Assembly: GCA_026129405.1 (NCBI GenBank)
Contig: JAHCID010000011.1
Coordinates: forward strand, 62,001 to 126,000
Direction: 5' to 3'
DNA length: 64,000 nt
Origin: a bacterium
GTDB lineage: Bacteria > Desulfobacterota > Binatia > DP-6
Below, piece after piece: positions 57,423-64,000 of the stretch. The number at the start of each line of letters is the position of its first letter. Position 1 is the first letter of the stretch. The notes under the pieces are model-generated. The model saw only the letters and a list, made by a program, of their open reading frames with translations, did no database searches and was not told the origin of the DNA. Both the position numbers and the translations under genes were made by a program.

Positions 57423-57534
57423 GCCCTGACCAGCAAGACAGCGGCCAAGCCCGACTGTCGTAGACGCGAGGGCTCTCGGCGACGCCGATGCGACGCCATG
57501 CGCAGGTGCCACCCCACCCCGCCAAAAGTCGGGG

Positions 57535-58353
57535 CTACTCCGCCGGCGCCGTGCCGCCCGCCCCCACCTGCGACCCGAGCCACGCCCAGAGCGTGTTCTT
57601 CACCTGCACCAGCTGCGGGCTCGGCAGCCGCTGCGCAGGGCCGCGCCCGGCTTCGGTCTGCGGCGCCAGCACGCCGACCCACATGTCGCCGTCGGTCCAG
57701 TAGCGGTCGCCGCCGCCGTTGCGGCCGTTCAGGGTCGGGCCGATGCCGGTGACGGAGAAGACCTCGGCCAGCTGCCCGGCCGCGTCGAGGCCGTTCACGA
57801 GGAAGGCGCGCTCGGCGTCGATGTCGCCGTCGATGCCGTGCGTGATCTGGCCGGTGCGGCGCGACAGCTCGACGCGGTCGTCGCGGGTCGCGGCGCCGAC
57901 CCAGACCGGACGGTCGCCGCGCTCGCGCAGATCGGAGCGCCAGAAGCGCACGTGGTTGCGCCGCCGCGCGCTGCGGCCGACCTCCCTCTCGAAGGCCAGA
58001 TCCTGCTTGCGGCCCCAGAGGACCAGCGTGCTGACGGGCGCCGTCGGATCCGGCCGATCGAGCAGCACGCTGGCGGCGATGCCGAGATCGCTGCGCACGC
58101 CCAGCGCCGCCGCCGGTGACCACCCGGCCGCCGCGAACGCACGCTGCACCTCGTCCGCGGTGCCGATCAGCGCGACGTTCAGCGGATCGCCCTGGATGCC
58201 GCCCGCCGTGCGCGTGCAGGTGGGCAGGTCCTCCATGGCGGGGAGATGCTGATAGTGCCGCCAGCAGGCCGGCAGGACGACGTAGGCCAGCGCGAGATAC
58301 GCCGCGACGACGGCGAGCACCCACTCCATGCGCCGTCGTCTCCTCGCCGTCAC
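57535..58353 (-). CDS. LssY C-terminal-domain protein
   Basis: 272 residues. N-terminal membrane segment (MEWVLAVVAAYLALAYVVLP), then a LssY_C domain: DPLNVALIGTADEVQRAFAA, AGWSPAAALGVRSDLGIAAS, FEREVGRSARRRNHVRFWRS, RPVWVGAATRDDRVELS and ITHGIDGDIDAERAFLVNGL. LssY_C proteins are membrane-linked with no settled function. GTG 58353 or ATG 58329 could be the start. Confidence 0.82.
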   Translation of the reverse strand: MTARRRRRMEWVLAVVAAYLALAYVVLPACWRHYQHLPAMEDLPTCTRTAGGIQGDPLNVALIGTADEVQRAFAAAGWSPAAALGVRSDLGIAASVLLDRPDPTAPVSTLVLWGRKQDLAFEREVGRSARRRNHVRFWRSDLRERGDRPVWVGAATRDDRVELSRRTGQITHGIDGDIDAERAFLVNGLDAAGQLAEVFSVTGIGPTLNGRNGGGDRYWTDGDMWVGVLAPQTEAGRGPAQRLPSPQLVQVKNTLWAWLGSQVGAGGTAPAE

Positions 58354-58356
58354 CCG

Positions 58357-58758
58357 CTACTTCTTCGTGCCGCCCTTCGCCGCCGCCGCGTCGATCTCGA
58401 CCGCGGTCAGCACCTCGTCGTCGTCGGCGTCCGCGGCGTCGAAGTCCTTGAAGCGCGCCGCGGTGAACTCGCGCAGCGAGAGCGTGCCGTCCTTGTTCTC
58501 GTCGGCGGCGACGAAGCGGTCGGTGTCGACCTCACCCAGCTCGGTCGCGGTGAGCTTGCCGTCCTTGTCGACGTCGAGGAGGAAGAACACGTCCGCCTGG
58601 CGGTCGTGGTACTCGGCGTGGTCGATGACGCCGTCCTGGTTGCGGTCGGCCTGCTCCATCGCCGTCGCCGGACCCGTCGTCGTGATCTCCGGCTCCGCCG
58701 CGACCGCCAGGGTGGCGGCGGCGAGGAGCGCTCCCAGTGCCATCGTCGTGTGTCGCAT
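58357..58758 (-). CDS. Secreted EF-hand calcium-binding protein
   Basis: 133 residues. Signal peptide MRHTTMALGALLAAATLAVA (about residues 1-20) and four EF-hand loops: DRNQDGVIDHAEY, DVDKDGKLTATEL, DENKDGTLSLREF and DADDDEVLTAVEI; the last lacks the usual Gly at position 6. Probably periplasmic or outside the cell. It ends 4 nt before the LssY_C gene. Confidence 0.88.
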   Translation of the reverse strand: MRHTTMALGALLAAATLAVAAEPEITTTGPATAMEQADRNQDGVIDHAEYHDRQADVFFLLDVDKDGKLTATELGEVDTDRFVAADENKDGTLSLREFTAARFKDFDAADADDDEVLTAVEIDAAAAKGGTKK

Positions 58759-58775
58759 CGCTCGCCCTCCCCCGC

Positions 58776-59258
58776 TCAGCCGACGATCTTCCACTGGCCG
58801 TCGGGCTGCCGGCAGGCGGTGCCGTACGAGGTCTGCTTCTTGCCGCCGACCGTGATCGTCTGCGTGTACTCGCGGCAGTACTGGCCGCTCGCGGTCTGAT
58901 AGGTGCGGTTCGGCGTCACGGTGCCGGAGTTGCCGTTGTCGGGGTTCTTCCACGCCGTCGTGCTGCCCGAGGGCGCGGTCTCGAGCGAGCGCTGCGCGGT
59001 CTGCGCCGCGAGCTGGCGATCGCGCTGGTCGAGATAGTTGCCGACCGCGCCGCCGAGGAGGCCGCCCAGAATGACGCCGGCCGCGATGCCCGCGCCGCCG
59101 CCGCCCGCCGCCGCGCCGATGAGCCCGCCCGCCGCCGCACCGCCGAGGCCGCCGATGGCGGTCTTGGTGCCGATCGAGTCGCCCATGTTCGCGCAGCCGA
59201 CCGTCGTCGTGACGACGAGCATGCCGGCCAGCGCCACCGTTCCCGCTCTCCGCAGCAT
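58776..59258 (-). CDS. Outer-membrane lipoprotein, 17 kDa surface-antigen-like
   Basis: 160 residues. Lipoprotein signal ending [11 protein letters not shown], with the lipid Cys at about 22. A Gly-zipper region ([40 protein letters not shown]) as in Rickettsia 17 kDa and RT0821/Lpp0805 antigens. The C-terminal domain [20 protein letters not shown] with [16 protein letters not shown] is typical of that family. Structural envelope role inferred. Confidence 0.87.
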   Translation of the reverse strand: MLRRAGTVALAGMLVVTTTVGCANMGDSIGTKTAIGGLGGAAAGGLIGAAAGGGGAGIAAGVILGGLLGGAVGNYLDQRDRQLAAQTAQRSLETAPSGSTTAWKNPDNGNSGTVTPNRTYQTASGQYCREYTQTITVGGKKQTSYGTACRQPDGQWKIVG

Positions 59259-59355
59259 GATGCCTCCCGGCCCCGATCGGGCCGCGGCCCGGTTAGCACG
59301 CTTCGCGCGACCGGCAAAACTCGCCGGCGCCGATCGACTCTGCTACGGGGCGCGC

Positions 59356-60195
59356 ATGCAGCGCTGGCAGATCGGCGAGATCACCGTCACCCGCATCGTG
59401 GAGAGCGAGGTGCCGACGCCGGCCCCGTGGCTGTTCGCGAAGGCGACGCCCGAGGCGCTCGGGCGGCACGCGTGGCTGCGCCCGCACTTCGTCGACGCGC
59501 GCGGACAGCTCGTCGCCGCGGTGCAGGCGCTGGTCGTCGAGCACGCGGGCCGGCGCATCGTCGTCGACACCTGCGTCGGCAACGACAAGCCGCGCACGGT
59601 CGCCGCCTGGAATCGGCGCCAGGGCCCGTTCCTGCACGACCTCGCCGCCGCCGGCTTCCCGCGCGAGTCGATCGACACCGTCGTCTGCACCCACCTGCAC
59701 GTCGACCACGTCGGCTGGAACACGACCTGGGACGGCGCCGGCTGGGTGCCGACCTTCCCGAACGCGCGCTACCTCTTCGTACGCGGCGAGTGGGCGCACT
59801 GGTCGGCGCAGCCGCCGATGCCCGAGGGCGACGTGGTCGGCGACTCGGTGCGCCCCGTCGTCGACGCGGGGCTCGCCGACCTGGTCGCGACCGACCACGC
59901 GATCACCGACGCCGTCCGCCTGGTGGCCACGCCCGGGCACACGCCGGGCCACGTGAGCGTGTGTCTCGGCGACGGCGCCGTCATCACCGGCGACGTCATG
60001 CACCACCCCGTGCAGTGCGCCGAGCCCGACTGGGCCAGCAACTTCGACGTCGACCCGGAGCGCGGCCGCGCCACCCGCCGCGCCTTCCTCGCCGAGCACG
60101 CGGCGGCGGCCACCCTGGTGCTCGGTACCCACTTCGCGGCGCCGACGGCGGGACGCATCGTCGCCGACGGCGCGGCGTGGCGGTTCGCGGTGTAG
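59356..60195 (+). CDS. MBL-fold metallo-hydrolase
   Basis: 279 residues from ATG 59356. Metallo-beta-lactamase fold with the HxHxDH motif THLHVDHVG (His113, His115, Asp117, His118), TPGHTPGHVSVCLGDGAVIT, GDVMHHPVQ (metal-bridging Asp) and a terminal His in LVLGTHFAAPTAGR. No signal peptide. Related proteins include lactonases and other hydrolases; the substrate is not known. It is not joined to its neighbours, being divergent from the surface-antigen gene. Confidence 0.88.
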   Translation: MQRWQIGEITVTRIVESEVPTPAPWLFAKATPEALGRHAWLRPHFVDARGQLVAAVQALVVEHAGRRIVVDTCVGNDKPRTVAAWNRRQGPFLHDLAAAGFPRESIDTVVCTHLHVDHVGWNTTWDGAGWVPTFPNARYLFVRGEWAHWSAQPPMPEGDVVGDSVRPVVDAGLADLVATDHAITDAVRLVATPGHTPGHVSVCLGDGAVITGDVMHHPVQCAEPDWASNFDVDPERGRATRRAFLAEHAAAATLVLGTHFAAPTAGRIVADGAAWRFAV

Positions 60196-60206
60196 GCCTT
60201 CGGCCT

Positions 60207-60627
60207 TCACCCGCCCAGCGCCGCGAGGGCGCTGCGCGCGTCGGGGTTGGTCGGGTTGAGGCGCAGCGCCTCGGCGAGAAGCCGCCGTGCCTCCTCGGCC
60301 TGGCCGCGCAGCGCGGCGAGGACGCCGAGCCCGCACCAGGCCCAGTCGAGGGCCGGGTCGAGCCGCGCCGCCGTGTGCAGCGCGTCCTCGGCCTCGCCGT
60401 GGGCGCCGCGCTCGATCAGCACGAGGCCGAGGCCGGCCTGCGCGCTCGCGCCGCCGCCGGCGCCCAGCGCCGTGCGGAAGCAGGGCTCGGCCTCCGCGCC
60501 GCGGCCGAGGCGCGAGCGCCTCGCCGCGCAGCGTCCAGAGCGCGCCGTGGTCGGCGGCGGGCGCGCTGGCGATCGCCGGCGCGTCGATGGCGGCGACCAC
60601 GTCGTTCCAGCGCCCGGCGGCCGTCAG
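60207..60627 (-). CDS. TPR protein or TPR tail of the upstream glycosyltransferase, with frameshift
   Basis: Read as about 140 residues: LTAAGRWNDVVAAIDAPAIA, an apparent one-base shift near 60510-60520, then CFRTALGAGGGASAQAGLGL and TPR units (LIERGAHGEAEDALHTAARL, DPALDWAWCGLGVLAALRGQ, AEEARRLLAEALRLNPTNPD). No proper start codon is seen; only CTG at 60627 overlaps the stop of the glycosyltransferase gene. A missing base there would instead fuse it to the glycosyltransferase, whose end reads DLVARARA and continues naturally as LTAAGRW. Confidence 0.5.
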
Positions 60628-61913
60628 GCCCGGGCGCGGGCCACCAGGTCGGACGCTCGACGGCCACCGGCGCCGACCACCGGCCGACGGCGGGTCGCGC
60701 GCGCGGCGAGGTCGAGGGCGAGCGCCGCGACGCGCTCGGCGGCGCGGCCGTCGGCGGGGCCGGCGTAGTCGGCGCAGAACGCGACGCGCGCACGCGCGAA
60801 CGCGGCGCGGGCGTCCGGGTCCCGGAGCAGCGCCGCCGCCGCCTCGGCCACCGCCGCACCGCTCGCGGCCACCGAGCGCACGGCGTCGCCGGCGTACTCG
60901 AACTCCGGCGCGACGACGGGCGTGCCGAGCAGGATCGCCTCGACGGCGATGGTCGACGGCAGGGTCACGAGGACGTCCGTGCGCGCGAGCACCGGGACGG
61001 CGTCGCCGCGCACGACGCGATCGGGCGGCGCGTCGGCTTCGACGGCCAGGCGCACGAGCCGCTCCTCCTCGCCCGCGGGCGCGCTCGGATGCAGCTTCAG
61101 CACGAAACGCAGATCGCCGTGCCGCGCGCGCAGGCGCGCGACCCCCTCCATCGCCGCGCGCGTCCAGCGCGCATGCTGCACGCCGACGAAGCCGTCCTCG
61201 GCGACGCCGCGGCCGAGCCACGACGTGGCCACGGTCACGACCGGACCCGGCGGGAGGCCGAGCGCGGGGAAGTCGTCGCGGCGACGATCGCAGAGGCGGT
61301 CCCAGGCCGGGTTGCCGGTGACGACGACGCGATCCGCGGACAGGCCGCGCGACCGGAACCACGCCCGCTGCTGCGGGCCGCACACCGCCACGACGTCGCT
61401 GCACACGCTGCCGTGCACGTCGGCGCCGACGAGCCGCTCGGCCACGTACACGCCGTGCGGGACGTGCACGCTCGGCACGCCCGCGCGCGCCGTCGCCGAG
61501 AGCAGCGCGCGCACGACGGGCGTGACGTCCTCGTGCACGAGCACGGCGGCGAGCCGGCCGGTCGCGGCCATGCCGCGACCGAGATCGGCCACCACGAGCT
61601 GCTCGGCGAGGCGGCGCTCGAGCACGCCGGCCGCCGCCTGCACGACGGCGGGCGTGCGATCCCGGCCGCGGTAGGCGAAGCGGCGCGTGCAGAGGCGCTC
61701 CACGCCCTCGCGCGCCAGCGCCGCTGCCTGGGCGGGAATCGCCGCGGCGCGAGCCGCATCGCCGAACGCCGTCCACGGCACGGCGTCCATGCCGCCGGCC
61801 ACGAGCCGCTCGGCGATCGCCGGGTCGGGCACGACCAGCGTGCAGGAGCGGGCGAGGATCGGGGCCAGCGGGGTCAGCGTGTTGCCCCACGAGAGAAAGA
61901 CGAGCGGCTTCAC
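60624..61913 (-). CDS. GT-B-like transferase, CDP-glycerol glycerophosphotransferase/epimerase-like
   Basis: 429 residues from GTG 61913 (GTGA overlap with the upstream gene). Two-Rossmann layout: KPLVFLSWGNTLTPLAPILA, LVHEDVTPVVRALLSATARA and VPSVHVPHGVYVAERLVGAD in the first half; DRVVVTGNPAWDRL, RFVLKLHPSAPAGEEERLVR and the donor-site VTLPSTIAVEAILLGTPVVA with PEFEYAG in the second. This fits transferases of the CDP-glycerol/UDP-GlcNAc 2-epimerase superfamily; the donor is not known. Confidence 0.75.
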   Translation of the reverse strand: MKPLVFLSWGNTLTPLAPILARSCTLVVPDPAIAERLVAGGMDAVPWTAFGDAARAAAIPAQAAALAREGVERLCTRRFAYRGRDRTPAVVQAAAGVLERRLAEQLVVADLGRGMAATGRLAAVLVHEDVTPVVRALLSATARAGVPSVHVPHGVYVAERLVGADVHGSVCSDVVAVCGPQQRAWFRSRGLSADRVVVTGNPAWDRLCDRRRDDFPALGLPPGPVVTVATSWLGRGVAEDGFVGVQHARWTRAAMEGVARLRARHGDLRFVLKLHPSAPAGEEERLVRLAVEADAPPDRVVRGDAVPVLARTDVLVTLPSTIAVEAILLGTPVVAPEFEYAGDAVRSVAASGAAVAEAAAALLRDPDARAAFARARVAFCADYAGPADGRAAERVAALALDLAARATRRRPVVGAGGRRASDLVARARA

Positions 61914-62872
61914 AGCTCCTCCCGGATGCAGCGGTCGAGCGCTTCCCCGAACGCGGCGACGAGGTCGTACTCCAGGGTCTCCCCGAGGTCCGGCAGCTCC
62001 GCGGGCCCGGGCCCGAGCGCCGCGATCGCCCGGCGCGCGAGCCGGTGGGTCGCCGCCTCGTGGAGGCGTTGCGCCTCGAGCTCGGGCTGCCACCAGCGCT
62101 TGCGTGCCCGCAGCAACGCGCGCAGCGCCGCCTCGCCGGCCGGGTCCATGGCGAGCCCCCGCAGCCAGCCGACCAGATCGAGGTCGACGCCCGGGAGCGC
62201 GAGCAGCTCCGCATCGACGAAGGCGAGCGCGCGCACCACGGCGTCGTCGTGGATCAGCACGCGCGCCGACTCGTGCAGCGCCGGCGCGGCGAGGCCGCGC
62301 GGCGTCTCCGCGAACTGCACCACGTCGCCGCGGACGCCGACGACCAGCACGCGCGCCGCCTGGCTCGGATCGAGCGCGGCCGTCACATGACGCTCGACGA
62401 GGCGCACCGCCGCCCGCACCGCCGGATGGCCGAGGTGCAGGTCGAGCTCGTCCAGCACGCGCCGCGTCTCCGCCCCGAGCAGGCGGCGCCAGGGCGAGCA
62501 CAGCCCGAGCAGATCGAACGGCGTGCGACGCACGACGCGGAAGCCGGCGGCGGCGAGCGTCGTCTCGACCTGCGGCAGCGTGCGCGGTCCCGCCCCCGGC
62601 AGCGCGCCGGCGTCGCCGCCGCAGGCGACGAGCGCCACCGTCGCCACCGGGGCGCAGGCGCCGAGCAAGGTCGCCAGCCGGCGCGCGTGGTCGTCGGGCT
62701 CCTCCGGCCGCGCGCAGTCGACCACGGCCGCGAACGGCCCGTTGCCGTCGAGCCGCGGCAGGCGGCAGCCGAAGCCGGTCGCGGTCTCGCGCACCAGCGC
62801 CGGACCGCCGATCGCGCCCTCCAGGAGCTCGCGCGCGCGCGCCTCCGCCAACGAAGCCCACCGTCGACTCAC
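61910..62872 (-). CDS. Unknown protein, 320 residues
   Basis: Not recognised. From GTG 62872, overlapping the upstream stop (GTGA). It starts MSRRWASLAEARARELLEGA; a Rossmann-like stretch (GPFAAVVDCARPEEPDDHAR, PVATVALVACGGDAG, AAAGFRVVRRTPFDLLGLCS) recalls a methyltransferase-like fold without a clear SAM-binding motif. The C-terminal half is helical (DLHLGHPAVRAAVRLVERHV, WLRGLAMDPAGEAALRALLR). No signal peptide. Placed between a GH38-like and a glycosyltransferase gene with 4-nt overlaps, so it likely works in the same pathway. Confidence 0.6.
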   Translation of the reverse strand: MSRRWASLAEARARELLEGAIGGPALVRETATGFGCRLPRLDGNGPFAAVVDCARPEEPDDHARRLATLLGACAPVATVALVACGGDAGALPGAGPRTLPQVETTLAAAGFRVVRRTPFDLLGLCSPWRRLLGAETRRVLDELDLHLGHPAVRAAVRLVERHVTAALDPSQAARVLVVGVRGDVVQFAETPRGLAAPALHESARVLIHDDAVVRALAFVDAELLALPGVDLDLVGWLRGLAMDPAGEAALRALLRARKRWWQPELEAQRLHEAATHRLARRAIAALGPGPAELPDLGETLEYDLVAAFGEALDRCIREEL

Positions 62873-64000
62873 GCGAACACCTCCGCAGAAGACATCAGGG
62901 ACGGGGCGGCGCGGCGGCGCACGACGTGCAGCCCCGACGCCGCCTGGATCGCCTGGCGGCGCATCTCCGCCGGGTCGGCACCGCGCCCGAGATACGACAC
63001 CGTCAGCGTCGTGTGGCCGCGAAAGTGCGGCGCCGCGGTCTCGTCGCTCTCGGCGAGCGAGAGCGATACGCGCGTCAGGGCGCGGTCGCCCGCCGGCGTG
63101 TGCTGCACCATCGGCGCCGGGGCCACCCGGCTCGGGTCCCACGCCATCGTGACGCCGCGGGCGGCGTCGCCGACGTCGACCCAGCCCTCGGTCGCACCCA
63201 GGCAGGCGCGCGCCGTCACCCCGAACGACACCGGATCGCCGTGGCCGACGCGGGCGTCGCCGAGCGCGAAGGTCTCGACGTCGCGGCCGCCGTTGACGGT
63301 CGCGTAGCGCAGCGCTCCGGGCGCGAAGGCGTCGGGCGCGAGCGTCAGCACGCCGAGGCGCAGGGAGCGCGGGCGCTGGTCGCGCAGCACGAGGTGGTAG
63401 CGGACGTCGACGCGCGGCACGTCGCGATACGCCCACACCGTCTTCCAGCACTCGCCCCACGGCCCGCCGAGGCGCGCGACGACCGGGACCCGGATCGGGC
63501 ATGCGCTCGGCGGCGCGGCGTAGCGCAGCGCCACCGGCTCGAGGTCGGTGTGCTTGGCGCCGGCGGCGTCGTGCAGGACGAGGTGGCCGGTGTACCAGTC
63601 GGCGGCCAGCTCGATCGGATCGAAGGCGCCCTGCGGCACGGTGCCCGCGAGCGGCGCGGCGCCCAGGTGCGGGAACCCGAGGGCGCGCACGGCGGCGCCG
63701 CGGCGGGCCGAGAGCACCAGCGTCGTCGACGCGGTGTCGAGGCGCTCGGGCGCCGGCCCCGCCTCCGCCGGCGCGGGCGCGCTCGTGCAGCGCAGGCGCA
63801 GCGTCCCCAGCGCGGGCAGCGTCGGCGCGAGGACGACCACCGCCCGGCGCAGGCTGCCGTCGCGATGGGTCTCCACCTCCTCGAGCTGCGACGGGACGCG
63901 CCGCCCCTGCTCGTCCAGCAGCGCGAGCCCGCCCCGCACCACGCCGGGCGGCCAGGCGAGCGTGGTCGCGAACGGCTGCGCCGTCCAGGCGAACGGGTGC
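62869..64000 (-). CDS. GH38-like (alpha-mannosidase) C-terminal region, 5'-partial
   Basis: The gene enters from beyond 64000. The visible 377 residues begin HPFAWTAQPFATTLAWPPGV and include the linker LLDEQGRRVPSQLEEVETHR and ALGTLRLRC, then beta-rich sequence (TLVLSARRGAAVRALGFPHL, ADWYTGHLVLHDAAGAKHTD, GGPWGECWKTVWAYRDVPRV, DVRYHLVLRD) typical of the GH38 C-terminal beta domains. The catalytic N-terminal domain is outside the window, so activity cannot be judged. The end is coupled to the next gene. Confidence 0.65.
   Translation of the reverse strand, partial: HPFAWTAQPFATTLAWPPGVVRGGLALLDEQGRRVPSQLEEVETHRDGSLRRAVVVLAPTLPALGTLRLRCTSAPAPAEAGPAPERLDTASTTLVLSARRGAAVRALGFPHLGAAPLAGTVPQGAFDPIELAADWYTGHLVLHDAAGAKHTDLEPVALRYAAPPSACPIRVPVVARLGGPWGECWKTVWAYRDVPRVDVRYHLVLRDQRPRSLRLGVLTLAPDAFAPGALRYATVNGGRDVETFALGDARVGHGDPVSFGVTARACLGATEGWVDVGDAARGVTMAWDPSRVAPAPMVQHTPAGDRALTRVSLSLAESDETAAPHFRGHTTLTVSYLGRGADPAEMRRQAIQAASGLHVVRRRAAPSLMSSAEVFA

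Noticed and set aside
57432-57447. Sigma-54-like TGGCCG-N5-TTGCT before the PQQ-repeat gene
   Set aside because: Two mismatches in the -24 element, no activator box, and the predicted start falls on the start codon.

Overview
The window is very GC-rich and almost fully coding. Most of it is one long flagellar gene cluster on the minus strand, followed by a surface-modification region. Gene order and content (AMIN/TPR protein, sensor kinase, sigma-54 activator, flgB-flgC-fliE-fliF-fliG-fliH-fliI-fliJ-motE, fliK-flgD-flgE, fliL to flhA, flhF-flhG-fliA, flgF) fit a deltaproteobacteria-like Gram-negative such as Myxococcota or Candidatus Binatota. The cysteine-rich DUF4215-type repeats and the DGD-TCD-type C-terminal segments of the secreted proteins near 54-57 kb fit the same groups. 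The lineage is an inference; no rRNA or marker gene is present. No tRNA, rRNA, CRISPR array or insertion sequence was seen.

Layout. 1-14.4 kb: late half of the flagellar cluster (flgF, two small proteins, fliA, flhG, flhF, flhA, flhB, fliR/Q/P/O/N/M/L, flgE, flgD, fliK). 14.4-18.6 kb: four non-flagellar genes (thioredoxin-like protein, TetR regulator, unknown 474-residue protein, AraC regulator) inserted between motE and fliK. 18.8-30.7 kb: early half of the flagellar cluster, read from an AMIN/TPR gene through the kinase and sigma-54 activator into the basal-body, C-ring and export genes. 30.7-35.4 kb: hybrid histidine kinase, SsuA/THI5-like lipoprotein and a small protein. 35.3-44.7 kb: heptosyltransferase, two CgeB-type glycosyltransferases, two radical-SAM proteins and a sulfotransferase-like protein. 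45.4-50.6 kb: a five-gene operon matching, step for step, cytidine-diphosphoramidate/O-methyl-phosphoramidate synthesis as known from the Campylobacter capsule. 50.8-60.2 kb: zinc-finger protein, dienelactone hydrolase, glycosyltransferase, GH50-like secreted glycosidase, PQQ-propeller/cysteine-repeat protein and small envelope proteins. 60.2-64 kb: a glycosyltransferase/GH38-like operon running off the window.

Regulation. I read nine sigma-54 -24/-12 elements, all upstream of operons. They precede flgF, fliL, fliK, the AMIN/TPR-kinase-activator operon, the glycosyltransferase genes, the radical-SAM pair, the phosphoramidate operon and the zinc-finger gene. Seven have a GTCA-N6-TGAC-like (FleQ-box-like) site 42-82 bp upstream, at distances close to whole helical turns. 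This suggests that the glycan and phosphoramidate genes belong to the flagellar regulon and may build a flagellin or surface modification.

Sequence quality. At least five genes (flhF, the thioredoxin-like gene, the hybrid kinase, the Uma2 gene, the GH50-like gene) show a single-base shift at a G/C homopolymer. fliK, the AMIN/TPR gene, the PQQ-repeat gene and a short TPR gene show further shifts. Assembly indels are the simplest reading; gene coordinates below span the apparent shift.
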